The notes below the pieces were generated by a model. It had not been told where the DNA came from and did no database searches. It saw only the letters and a program-made list of their open reading frames with translations. DNA of 64,000 bases. Origin: Cavia porcellus. Taxonomy: Eukaryota > Chordata > Mammalia > Rodentia > Caviidae. Within the stretch, counting starts at the first letter, position 1, and each line of letters starts with the position of its first letter. The stretch spans positions 69,271,482 through 69,335,481 of the forward strand of contig NW_026947484.1 of NCBI RefSeq assembly GCF_034190915.1, in the 5' to 3' direction. The translations under genes were made by a program, and so were the position numbers. This document shows positions 1-10,045 of this stretch, in pieces.

Positions 1-1460
1 GTTACATGCAAGAGATTAAAAAAAACACAATAAAGATCTTTATTTATTTTGTATTTTCCTACTCCAAATATAAAACTATTGAAATTTTAATATCATACTT
101 TTGTCAAGGATCATGTCCTATGATCTTGTTTGAGGATCCAAGTAGAAAAGGCAGAACACCCCTTTCACATCCTCCATGGATGATTGTGTGTCTCCAGGCT
201 CCTGCCCCAGGCTGCATGATCACACTCGGGCAAGCATCCTCCCTATAGAGCTACTCAAACCATCTCAGCTCCGCCAACATGGACCAGCAGGCTTAGAACA
301 GGACTGGGAGTCCTGCTGCCCCTTACCAAATGCCCTACACATTTAGGGAGATAAAGAAAACAAGAGCATTTGAACTTTATGTTCATAGGCCTAAATGATG
401 AATGAAAATGTCCCAAAAGAATTTCTTCTGTCTTCACCCATGGAACATATTTTGTAGCAATCCGTAAAAGACCCCAGTCCACCCAAAGATCAAAGTAAAC
501 TGATATGTAAAGAAATACACAAAGAAAGAAACCAGAAAGGTTCTGTGATTTGACCAAGCTCACATAATAAGTTTAATTTAAGCACCTCTGACTTTAGGGA
601 GTCAACATTGCGTTTCTGTTTTTCTCAAAGAGCACAAACGACCCAACCTCGCATGCAGTACACCGTGTTTCTCTTCAGACAGTCTGTACTTGGAAAGTAA
701 AAGTATCTTTTAAAATCCTTGCTGTTCTCCTCAGGCCAAACACTGCAACACTGATTTGAAGATGTTTACATTTGAGAAACAACTGCAAAATAAAATCATT
801 CATTATGCCCCAAAGCAGCAAAGACCATCCCTGCCTGGCTACACTTGCAACTGGTATTTTATTAGCGAAAGACACTTTCTTTGGTTGCTAGCCAACATCA
901 TTTGTTGTCTACTAATTTATTCACAAAGTAACTCCACTTATTTCTGTTTCTGATATTTCTGTTCTAGGAGACTCAGTATATTTAATGAGAGCACCAAAAA
1001 TATGCCCAACAGACAGTACAATTTGCAATCTAATAAGAAAGGCTATATTACATATCTATCAGGAATACAATATGGTTTAGGTATGAAGAACAAAAGAATT
1101 TCCTTGGAACATGTGGGCCCTAAGGCTCATAAGGAAGAGCAGAGATGCCACTGCTCGTGTGGTCTGCAAGAGTAATTTCCCAGCAAACCCAAGAGCACAG
1201 AGCAGCATTCCTGGCCAGCATTGGTGAAAGACAATAATAACTGACTGAGAAAACACATCCTACCTCCCCTTTCTGCTGTGTCTGCCAGACTGGCCACTCT
1301 TTAATTTGTTACCTTTTTAATAAAATTCCTTATGTTTTTCATAAAATAAAAAGGCCACAGACAAAGCAAAAGAAACAACTGAAAAATAGGCCAAAGAAAA
1401 CACCTAGTAGATGCTAGTACACATCCATTAACTGAAATTGCTCTGCATGTCTTAAGTTTA
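1..1460. other. Unique sequence, no gene recognised
   Basis: AT-rich, apparently single-copy DNA. Open frames here are short, overlap on both strands and have no recognisable domain. I see no splice-flanked exon and no strong repeat signature. A short stretch near 540-590 is faintly reminiscent of an old MIR in reverse orientation, too weak to call. Confidence 0.5.
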
Positions 1461-1476
1461 AAGAATAGCACATTTC

Positions 1477-1546
1477 ACCTGACTTGCAAGCAGGCAGTCG
1501 TGAGTTCGATCCCTGGTACCAATTAAAAAAAAAAAAAAAAAAAAAA
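1477..1546 (+). mobile_element. ID SINE, 5'-truncated
   Basis: The 3' half of a tRNA-Ala-derived ID SINE: the anticodon-arm region (CTTGCAAGCAGGCAGTCGTG), the B-box (GAGTTCGATCC) and a tail of about 24 A. It is bounded by a perfect 16-bp target duplication AAGAATAGCACATTTC at 1461-1476 and 1547-1562, so the truncation occurred at insertion. The A-box half is missing, so it should be transcriptionally dead. Confidence 0.92.
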
Positions 1547-1661
1547 AAGAATAGCACATTTCTTTGTCTTCCCTAATTGAACCTATCATGAACCAGTGAC
1601 AAATTAGTAGAATGTCTGATATCCTCCCTTTTTTACTCTCTTTAAAGCGTCCAAAAGGCCT

Positions 1662-1710
1662 AGGAGTTTAGCACTCCAAAGAAGCAGAGGAGTTTAGCAC
1701 TCCAAAGAAG
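1662..1710. repeat. Tandem direct repeat, 2 copies
   Basis: The 23-nt string beginning AGGAGTTTAGCACTCC occurs at 1662-1684 and again at 1688-1710, giving a 26-bp period with a short spacer. The copies are identical, indicating a recent local duplication. No function is visible. Confidence 0.9.
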
Positions 1711-2066
1711 TATGGAATGGTTCTGACGTCCCCACCCAGAACAGAGCCCTGGTGCTGCTCCTCTGTCCCTGTCACCTGTCACCACCTCTGCTGCCCAGCC
1801 AAGTCCCTACAGAACCTACTCCAGATTTCGCAGAAGATGATCCTATTCCCTCACAAATACATCTGATCCACAGTGTCGTTATTTCCAGAATCAGAGGTCT
1901 CACTTCTCAGCTTTCCCCTTTGCAGATGTCTCTACAAGGACCGTACCACAGTGACGTATGCTTTAGCCAGGGTAGACACAGAGCCACCTCTCTGGGTCTC
2001 TGGATCTCTCCTTAAGATCCCCTAGGGTTTTAATGTCTAACATCAGGCAGCTTTTCTCTTAACCTC

Positions 2067-2496
2067 TGTCTTTGTTACTTTTTCTTATTGCTGAGACAAA
2101 ATACCCAATGCCTAAAGTTAAAGGAGGAAAGGTTTACTTAGCTCAAAGTTTTCAGAGATTTCGGTTCATAATTCACTGGCACCAAGACAGAGTGGCACAT
2201 GGCAGAGGGGCATTGCAAAGGAAAAATAGTTCATGATGGGCAGAAAGCCGCCAAGTAGCAAAGAAGCAGCAAGCAGTGACCCTCTTTCTGTTGCTCATAG
2301 CCCACCCAGGATACCCTGGTAGGTGGCTCTCACACTCAGGGTGGGGCAGCCTTAATCCTAATATCACACCACGAATCAATCACAACATCAAATCATCCTT
2401 GGTCCCAGCATCATCGCACACCCTGGATCCAGCTACCTCCAAAAGGCCCAACCTATGATTGCATAAGACTTTGGGGGAGACATACAAAGAATAACA
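2067..2496 (-). mobile_element. Solo LTR, ERVL-MaLR type
   Basis: On the minus strand the element starts TGTTATTCTTTGTATGTC and ends GTAACAAAGACA, giving TG...CA termini over about 430 bp. The terminal block GGTATTTTGTCTCAGCAATAAG is the hallmark 3' end of rodent MaLR LTRs (MT/ORR1/MLT1 group) and also occurs in the complete MaLR at 26519-28739. Flanking pentamers (ACCTC and GTCTC) match at only 3 of 5 positions, so the target duplication is decayed. No internal region is attached, so this is a solo LTR. The subfamily is not determined. Confidence 0.75.
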
Positions 2497-3045
2497 GTCT
2501 CTCACCCAAAAAGGGCCTCACTGTGCACTTGACGGACAAGAGGTTTACTATCTACTACCCAAGCAGACTACCCAGACTGCCTCCAAAAGACCTGTTAGAT
2601 TCAGAACGCAAAATATCCAGTTCTAAGCTTTGTCAGTCACCACCTGAAGTGTAGAGCCTAATGATTGTTGTATATATAAAACACGAGGGGGACTCATTCT
2701 CCCTTCCAGGGAAACCCAACACAAGATGTCAAAGGTGACCTCACCTCCGAACGAGCAAGAGGAATCTTTGTCACTTCTTTGACTACAGTAGAAAAATAAA
2801 GGAACCAAGTTCTACCAAGAATGGGACCTGCTACTGTTACAAGACCAAGAGCTAGCGCATCCCCATACATATATACATAAGTAATTGCTTACTGTGTGTC
2901 CCTGGAATGGTCACTGTCTCCAGCAGGCATTATTACTACTTGCTGCATACATTTGGTGGAAATGAGAATTATCAAAAAACATATATTTGAAAATTAGCAT
3001 AACTAATGAAATTTGCTAGGACTTGCACAGATTATTACTTGAATT
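2497..3045. other. Unique sequence, no gene recognised
   Basis: Single-copy-looking DNA between the MaLR LTR and an AT-rich block. A 61-codon minus-strand frame at 2623-2808 has no domain features and is treated as chance. Confidence 0.45.
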
Positions 3046-3160
3046 TTCAAATATATATATATAAAACACAATTATATATACATATATTTTATTTTTATTT
3101 TATTAAAACTTAAAATTTTATTTTATATACATATTTATAATTATATATGTAAATTCATGT
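3046..3160. repeat. AT-rich low-complexity tract
   Basis: Runs of TATATA and TTTTATTTT with almost no G or C. It contains short alternating AT stretches but no regular microsatellite unit. No coding potential. Confidence 0.8.
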
Positions 3161-3207
3161 AATATATTTAGAACTTTACAATGACCTTGTAATATATATG
3201 GTATAAA

Positions 3208-3322
3208 ATTTATTTTACAAATAAGAAAACAGGTTCACAGCAGTTAAAAATTTCAGTAGCAAGTAGTAAATTATAAAGCCAGAATTTAAATTCTTTTCTT
3301 TTCTACTCCACACTCTGATGAT
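3208..3322 (-). mobile_element. MIR-like ancient SINE remnant
   Basis: The plus strand reads like an inverted MIR core: TTTTACAAATAAGAAAACAGG, then a decayed equivalent of the segment that pairs with the conserved tRNA-like core, then AGCCAGAATTTAAATTC. Order and spacing fit MIR in reverse orientation, but the copy is very diverged. Confidence 0.5.
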
Positions 3323-3979
3323 TATAAAGAAAATAAGAAGGGTCTTAGTTTTCTAGCTTCTAAAATGTGAGACCCAGACTAGTGAGAAGGATAAAACAAA
3401 TACTGTTTTGCTAAGCAAAATTTAAACAAAATTTCATTTTTAAATGCTGACTTGACACCCCCCGCCCCCAATCCCTGGAGAAATCGGAGACCCTTTCTGA
3501 ATGACTCAGCACCATACTCTAAGTCTGAGGCTGGCTAAGAAGCAGTTTGTGTAGAAAGGACATAATGTTAGTAAATTCAATTCTGGGTGTTAACTAGGAA
3601 AGCACGGAGTGTAGATCACAAACAGAAGGTAAAATACAGCTGGGCAAAGAATTGATTTGTTGAAAGGAAGATAAAGATTTCAAAGCCCTTATAAGACTTT
3701 ACCTGGAACACGATGGTAGGAAGGAGTGAGTTGCATGCACCCACAGACTCATTACGCTAAGGAAGCATGACTTTTTCGGTACAGCTAGTTCTGTATTTGG
3801 TACTGTATTTCTTATTTGGTATACCTTGTCCTTGTTTCAGCAAAATCTCTGAATTTTTTTTAATAAATCCTGGGGAGAATTTCCCCTGAGGGCTTGGAAA
3901 TCTATATGACATTGTTATAGAAAGTGAGTACAGGGTTTAAAAGAATTGGCCTGGGTACCCTGAGATCCTAAATCGTATC

Positions 3980-5290
3980 ACAGCTGTGCCCACCCTCTGC
4001 CAACTCTGTGCCTATGGATCCCACGCCTTGGCTATGGCCACCAGTCAACTTCAGCTTCACTCTGTGTTTTGTTGGCCACTTTTCCAAGCAACCTAGTTGT
4101 GAACACCACCAGTGCCTGGGGAGAGAAGGTAAACCCAGAGGGTCAGCAGCTCCAAGGAGGAATGAAGGAGCAGGCCAGCAGGGCTGCCTGTTCTACTGCC
4201 CACACCTCAAAGATTGGACTGCTTTTCCCAGCTACCAAAGTGAGCAAAGGCACACCCTGGCTTGGAGGACTGGCACAGCCTGGGGTATGCAGACAAAGGA
4301 GTTGCTGGGGTGGAGAGGGAGTACCTCACAAACCAGAGGTTGTAACGCCGGCGGAGAAAAGTGTGACTTGATAGATTTCAAGACTGCAAATCTTGGAAAG
4401 AAACCACTCATTCTAAAATACAGCAGAAATTTGTTTTGGGACTCATTTTTCTTCTTTCATTAGTTTTTGGGTTTGGAGATATTTTCCTTTTATGTTTTTG
4501 TTCTTCCTTTCTCTTAATGTCTTCTTTTTCTTTTCTTTTTTTTTTTTTTTCTATCTTTCTTTGATTTCAATTTTTGGGTTTTTTCTTTTTCTTATTTTTT
4601 CTGTTACTTTTATTAAACTTTATCATTTTCTTTTTACTCCTTAATAGGTCTTTTTATCTCATTTCATCCCCTTATCATCTTCCATTGCTTAATTTTTCAA
4701 ATTTACTTCATTCACTCTTCCACTCTTTGCTGTATAACCACAAGCTTTATTAATCTTTATGTAGCTATCTCCATGTTATTATATTTCAATTCTTTTCTAT
4801 TGCTAATGGAAGTATAGTGGTTGCATTTAATAGATACTTACTGCATGTCAATATTTAGTTTATCTTAGCATTGATATAATTATAGATGACTTTTCTATGG
4901 TTAAAGGAGGTGTATTATTGTTTCTTATGATATATCAATATTCAGTAAGTCTTTGACACTATTATTGATACTCTTGCCAAGGTAGCATAATTATTGCTAT
5001 TAATTGGTTTTTCTCTGCCAATATCTGGAAGCCCTTTCTGTCATTAACAGTACTGCAGTCAATTCCAGGAGGACTGAGTACTGGGCCAATTATGTTGCAT
5101 CCTTCCATGTCATAGTAACAGTTCAAATCCTGGAATACCAGCAAAGCACTACGCTCACCATACCCACAAGTCCACTACTAAAAAGCAGATACCAACTGAA
5201 GAGATCTTCATACCAGCAACAAAGTCTCTCCATTATAATCAATCCCCAAACCTCAGCACAAGAATAATGAGCTTGGGGAATATAAAAGTA
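3980..5290 (+). mobile_element. Possible old L1 5' end
   Basis: A relatively GC-rich stretch (about 4010-4370, including the longest plus-strand frame here, 151 codons) is followed by a T-rich tract (about 4430-4640) and then an AT-rich segment. The same order, promoter-like GC-rich DNA then poly-pyrimidine then AT-rich DNA, is seen at 15190-16260, where it runs into recognisable L1 ORF1. No ORF1 follows here. The 151-codon frame has no domain and ends in the T tract, so it is not called as a gene. Assignment is by layout only. Confidence 0.3.
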
Positions 5291-6997
5291 TAATTGATTT
5301 GATATAATTTGATATAAGTATAATTGATTTCAACATAGGTGCATGAGGCTAGAAGCAGAAGGCGGTTCTGGCACCAGAGGGAGCATCTGTCCTTCAGACA
5401 AACAGCAATCCATTACCCACCTCCCCTGCCTCTCCTACTGTGATGTCCCAACTCATGTCCCCAACTGATGTCCCAGCTGCTTGGTTATGGGAAGCCACAG
5501 AGGACATTAGCAGGAAGACTTAAAGGCACTTCTCAGAGCTCTGGCTTTCTTTGGCACTCAAAGGCCATTTTATACTGCATTGGATTTAGTTGGTACGCTA
5601 CCCCTGTCTTGCAAAAGAAGATAAAATAGAAGTTGGCTAACTGACTGGTTCAGGTAACTTGGCTGTGCACAGATTTCAACACTCAATCTCAGCTTTCTTG
5701 ATCCTCAGCCTCAGCCCTGTAATCCTGCTGGCCCAAAAAGAGAAGCGAGGAAACTCCTTTCTTTGAAGCAATTCATATCCTTGCTTCATATAATTACAAC
5801 AGCAGTTCCATAAAGAGAAATAAGACCCGATGAGCATGGATCAAGACAGGGATATTGTGCACTGATATGTGGAGCAGAGACTCACTGAGGTCTGTTTGCA
5901 TTTTGAAAGAATTCTTCATTTGATTTTAGGCCACAAGACAAATAAAGAGGAAATTTGGTCTCAGAACACTTATGTCCATTAAAATTAAAGAAAAGGAAAC
6001 TGGAACCCTTTCTTCTGAAACTAGTCTGTCTGAAGAACACGGAGTCTTCATTTTTATCTCTCTGGTCTCCTCTTTTTATTACACACCAACAGTATAAGGA
6101 TTTCGGGACCTTGCACTGAGTCATCTTTGTAGCCACTGCATACTCAGGCACGGTGTAATTTTTCTCTGTGGCTTCTCACACTGGTGAAAAGGAGATGTCT
6201 CCTAAGAAAAACTGGCTCGTTCTGTAGAATCTCCCTTAAACCCAGCCAATTGGGACACCTGCCATGGGCCTTTGTGCTTCAGAAGATCTCGCTCCAGACT
6301 TGGAGAAAAAATACTCAGGGCCAAGAGTATGTGTTCCCCTGAAATCCACATTCGTACAAAGGCCATGCCCGTAATTTTACAACATGCTTTGTGCATCCAG
6401 GACCTTGCAATCACTAACCCAAAGAGCCTGGAATATATTTCTAGCCCTACATAGCGTCCTTCAGGTAGCAGGCGGTACCATCCATATGCAGGTCCCAGGA
6501 TGGGCAAAGAAGGTGACAGAAGGCTGGAATTCGGCCATGTGAATGTAGGTGTATGCACATTATGACTGCAGATAGAAAGAAATTAAGGTTTGAAACAGTG
6601 AAAACAGGGGTAGGGATATGGTTTCCACTCTTCCTCTTATCACACACCCTGTGAATGAAACAAACATTGTGGGCAGACTGCCTCTACCACTGCTCAAGAG
6701 CAAAGCTTCCTACCAGACTCATGACTCCCTGCTTCCTCTCGGTGCACCTTACACACTGTGAACCCATCATGCTTTAAAAATGTAGACACAAGATCAGTCA
6801 TGATACAACAGTATAAATCAGACAGGGATCCTGATTGAGTTAATGGGAAATTAAAGATGACCACTGTGCTGTGTCCTGATATCTTTGGGACAGCTGTCTG
6901 TGCCCTCAGATCCAGTGCTTGTATACAAACTAGGATGGAACAAGTTCCAACCAAGCAGAGTGGTGTGAGTAATAAGGATTTTAATTCCTGATACACT
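5291..6997. other. Unique sequence, no gene recognised
   Basis: No convincing repeat or exon. Minus-strand frames of 89, 118, 66, 100 and 82 codons lie here, but they overlap each other or plus-strand frames, lack domains, and are not bounded by good splice sites. Treated as chance. Confidence 0.45.
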
Positions 6998-7010
6998 ATT
7001 AGCTATATCT

Positions 7011-8182
7011 TCTGCTGTTTCTTTTTTTTTGTAAGACTTTTCCTCCCCTTTATTCTCCCAGAATGAACTGTGTATTTTTCGGGTCTCCCCATCACTCATG
7101 GTTTTATACTAGGGTGGAAACCTGCTATTTACCTAAGTATTTCTGTACTTTCTCACTCCTGGGTTGGATTTCTAGTTATATTTCTTCATTTATTAAAGCC
7201 TGTCTGTTCAACCCATCCATAAATACTGGCCCAGTTACCGCTATTACTCTCTGGTTCCCTATCACTTCGAGTTCCATTTTTTCATATTTGATTTTGGTCT
7301 ATATAACCTTCTTCAGGCTAATTAAATTGCCTATAAAGAATCTCTTGGTGGACCCTACCTCTGGATCCACTCTGCCTGCAATTCTCTCTTTTTTCTCTTA
7401 AGTTAGTGTATTTAGGCCATCTATATTAGAAATTATATCCAACCTTCTTTGCCTCATTTCTGTTGTGCTCTTTTTCTGTCATTAGTTGTCTGTCTTTTTC
7501 ATTTCACTTTCTGCTCCATACATTGTGGCCTCTCTGCCATTGTTTCTGGAATCCTGGCACTTTTCTCTATCTTTAGAATGTCCTGCAGTATTTTCTGTAG
7601 AGTTGAATTGGTGTTGCAAATCCCCCCAGTTCCTCTTTATGTTGGAAGCACTCTGATTCTCCATTAACTTCTAGGGACAATTGTGCAGGATACATCAATC
7701 TTGGTGGAGGTTATTATCTTTTAAGGCTTGGATTATTTCTCCCTATGCTCTTCAAGATTTTATGGTTTCTACTAAGAAGTCTGCTGTAATTCTGATGGGT
7801 GTTTCCTTGTAAGTGATCTGTTTCTTGTCTCTGACAGCTTTTAATATTCTGTTCTTATATTGGATTTCTGGGATCTTGATTATTATATGCCTGGGTTAAG
7901 CTCTGTTTTGATTGTAGGTGGCCGACATTCTGTATGCCTCATACATCTGAGCATCTTTCCCTTTTCCTGTGTTTGAGAAGTTTTCCCTCATTATTTCTGT
8001 GAATAGCCTTTGCAGTTCCTTTGTTTGTATACCTGCTTCTTCTCTCACATTCTTTATTCTTAAGTTATAGCTTCTCTTGTCATCTTCTAGCCTTTGTATT
8101 CTTACTGCTTGTTTCCTTGTTATTTTTAAGAAGTTTTTCCTTTCATGCTCCCACATTACAAATCTGTCCTCCAGGTCAGATA
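7011..8182 (-). mobile_element. L1-derived ORF1-only (HAL1-like) fragment
   Basis: Read on the minus strand this contains the C-terminal half of an L1 ORF1: the end of the coiled coil (LSDLEDRFV near 8170-8195), a KNFLKITRKQ motif, the RNA-binding region and an EEAGIQTKELQRLF segment. It is followed by the charged tail that ends ...KRAQQ-stop in sister copies. After that stop come about 400 bp with an AATAAA some 20 nt before a run of 9-10 A (T run at 7022-7030), so the element has its own 3' end and no ORF2. Imperfect flanking repeats ATTAGCTATATCT (6998-7010) and ATTAGTTAAATCT (8183-8195) match at 11 of 13 positions and suggest a 5'-truncated insertion. Several stops interrupt the frame. 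Confidence 0.7.
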
Positions 8183-8199
8183 ATTAGTTAAATCTGACT

Positions 8200-9069
8200 T
8201 TTTTGAACACTGCTTACTATTGAAAGATTTTATTCAAAACTGTTAGGTTGCTGGTATCAAGTTGAGGAGTATAGACAACTATACTGAAAATCACAGTGAT
8301 TCACCACAATATCCATTCTTATTTGATTACTACCTGTTTTGTAGCTCTACACTATCTACAAAGTTGTATTTCTGTTAATTGTGTTATGTACTGATATGTC
8401 CAATTATACTTTATCTGATGATAAAGCCAATTCAGTTGATGATAACAAGAAACAGCACAGTAACCATGGTAGAACTCCTTATACAGCAGTTTTATATGTC
8501 TTTTTGGTTTTAGGTGTCTATAGGAATATGTTTAGTCTGTCCTGCTTTGTTCTGTTTGTCCCTCTAATATAGAAAGGATAGAAATACATGTTAAGACTCA
8601 TGCTTGCATAAAACCTATAAACAGTTTATGAGAACTGATCTTATGACACATGATGAAATGAACAAATACTCTGAAGGAAAGAAAGCGGCACTGCAGTACC
8701 CAGTGCTGATTCCGGAGTGTTATGATGTGAAATCCAGCAATATTATTAATCTTTGTTCAGAAGGATTTTAATCTAATAAGTTTTGTTAGCTCTCAACATA
8801 AATGAAGATATGGATAAATGCGTACATATCTAAGTGTATAGGATTGATACTCATATTACTTAGTTTTTGTTGCTGGTTGAACAGAATGTTTTGCAGTCTC
8901 CCCAATTGAATTCCCATTTATATGTTCCACTTTTGTATCCTGAATAATTATTTGTGGGGGGGACAATAAGTATATATCAACTAGTGATTTATTACTGTTT
9001 CTTTTCTTTGAAAGTATGTACTATTTCTGCCCATTTTCTATTCTGTTTTATCTTTCTCTAAATAAAAAA
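8200..9069 (+). mobile_element. L1 3'UTR fragment (5'-truncated L1)
   Basis: Collinear with the L1 3'UTRs at 23930-24565 and 53640-54310. Shared blocks are GGTATCAAGTTGAGGAGTATAG..CAAC, the ACTTAGTTTTTGTTG..GAACAGAATG segment, TATCAACTAGTGATTTATTACTG, and the terminal TCTAAATAAAAAAAATG polyadenylation end. No ORF2 sequence precedes it. It abuts the opposite-strand fragment at 7011-8182. Confidence 0.8.
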
Positions 9070-9225
9070 AATGTAGATACAGTCTCAGCAAGACTCTTAT
9101 TTAAAATATCTCATGGAATTTGTCACATATAAAAGCTTTATCTTTCTCTAAATAAAAAAATGTAGATACAGTCTCAGCAAGACTCTTATTTAAAATATCT
9201 CATGGAATTTGTCACATATAAAAGC
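9047..9225. repeat. Tandem duplication, 2 x ~90 bp
   Basis: Copy 1 (9047-9136) and copy 2 (9137-9225) are identical apart from one A in the short A-run. The unit starts TTTATCTTTCTCTAAATA and ends CACATATAAAAGC. It joins the last bases of the L1 3' end to about 65 bp of flanking DNA, so the duplication happened after the L1 inserted. Confidence 0.95.
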
Positions 9226-9788
9226 ATAATCAACTCTGGGTCCTCCTGCCTACCTTTGCTCCCCTTCCACCAGCACCTGACCAGCTGGGGAAATCTGTTC
9301 ACTCTGTCTCAGGTACTGTGTTCTGTTTGGCTGGCTGGTACATGGTAGAAAGTCCATTTTTGTTGAATTGAGTTGCAATAATTTACTGCAGTGATTTCCT
9401 GACATGACAGAGCAATTCCTTGAAAGATTTCATTTGTTTGTATTCTCTGTATTTCTCACATCCTTCTACTTTAAACACACTGCAAAACCATTGAAATTCA
9501 CTTTTCTGGGACTATTTTTTCAATGTAGAAAGGATGTGCTTCCTCTTAAACGCAAGGATTTTCCACATGTACTAAAGCTTAAACTTTCTCCAGAGATAAT
9601 GTTCTAGAGTAAAAGCAACGATGGCCACAGGAAGGTGCTTCTGAGAGGAAAGTTATGGAAGGAAAAGGGAGAAAAAGAGATTTTCACAGACTGAGAATAG
9701 AGGTTGGCAGGTCTCTGAATCTGATTTCATTGTCCTGGAGGTGGCGAGTCCCCAGAGCTGCTAAGGAGCTGCAGGAAAGGAAAAAGAC

Positions 9789-9812
9789 AAAAAAAAAAAA
9801 AAAAAAAAAAAA
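9789..9812 (+). repeat. A-run, possibly an ID SINE tail
   Basis: 24 A preceded by GGAAAAAGAC, which is the tail sequence of ID copies in this window (GGAAAAAGAC then A-run, as at 52351-52370). No ID body or target duplication is visible, so this may be an extremely 5'-truncated ID. Confidence 0.4.
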
Positions 9813-10007
9813 GATGTCACAGAGATAACAGGGGTGTTACATCATCTCCACACGGTCAGTGGGGCACACAATCAAGACACCAGGCTGTGACCCCAAGTCT
9901 CCTGTGCTACTAGCCAGGAGTACAATAAGGTAAAGTACAATAAGTTCACATTGTCCTTTAGACAATGGATAAATGCTAGAATAACCACTCAAAACAGTCA
10001 TGTTCTG

Positions 10008-10009
<2 letters not shown>

Positions 10010-10042
<33 letters not shown>
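10010..10042 (+). repeat. A33 homopolymer
   Basis: An uninterrupted run of about 33 A. No recognisable retroelement body lies upstream. Confidence 0.9.

Positions 10043-10045
<3 letters not shown>

Noticed and set aside
4008..4463. 151-codon plus-strand open frame as a possible gene
   Set aside because: No domain or conserved motif, ends in a T-rich tract, overlaps a second frame of 100 codons, and the layout resembles an old L1 leader.
7011..9069. Head-to-head L1 pieces as a single 5'-inverted (twin-primed) L1
   Set aside because: The minus-strand piece has its own polyadenylation signal, A-run and flanking 13-bp imperfect duplication, so it is better read as a separate insertion next to an older plus-strand L1 3' end.
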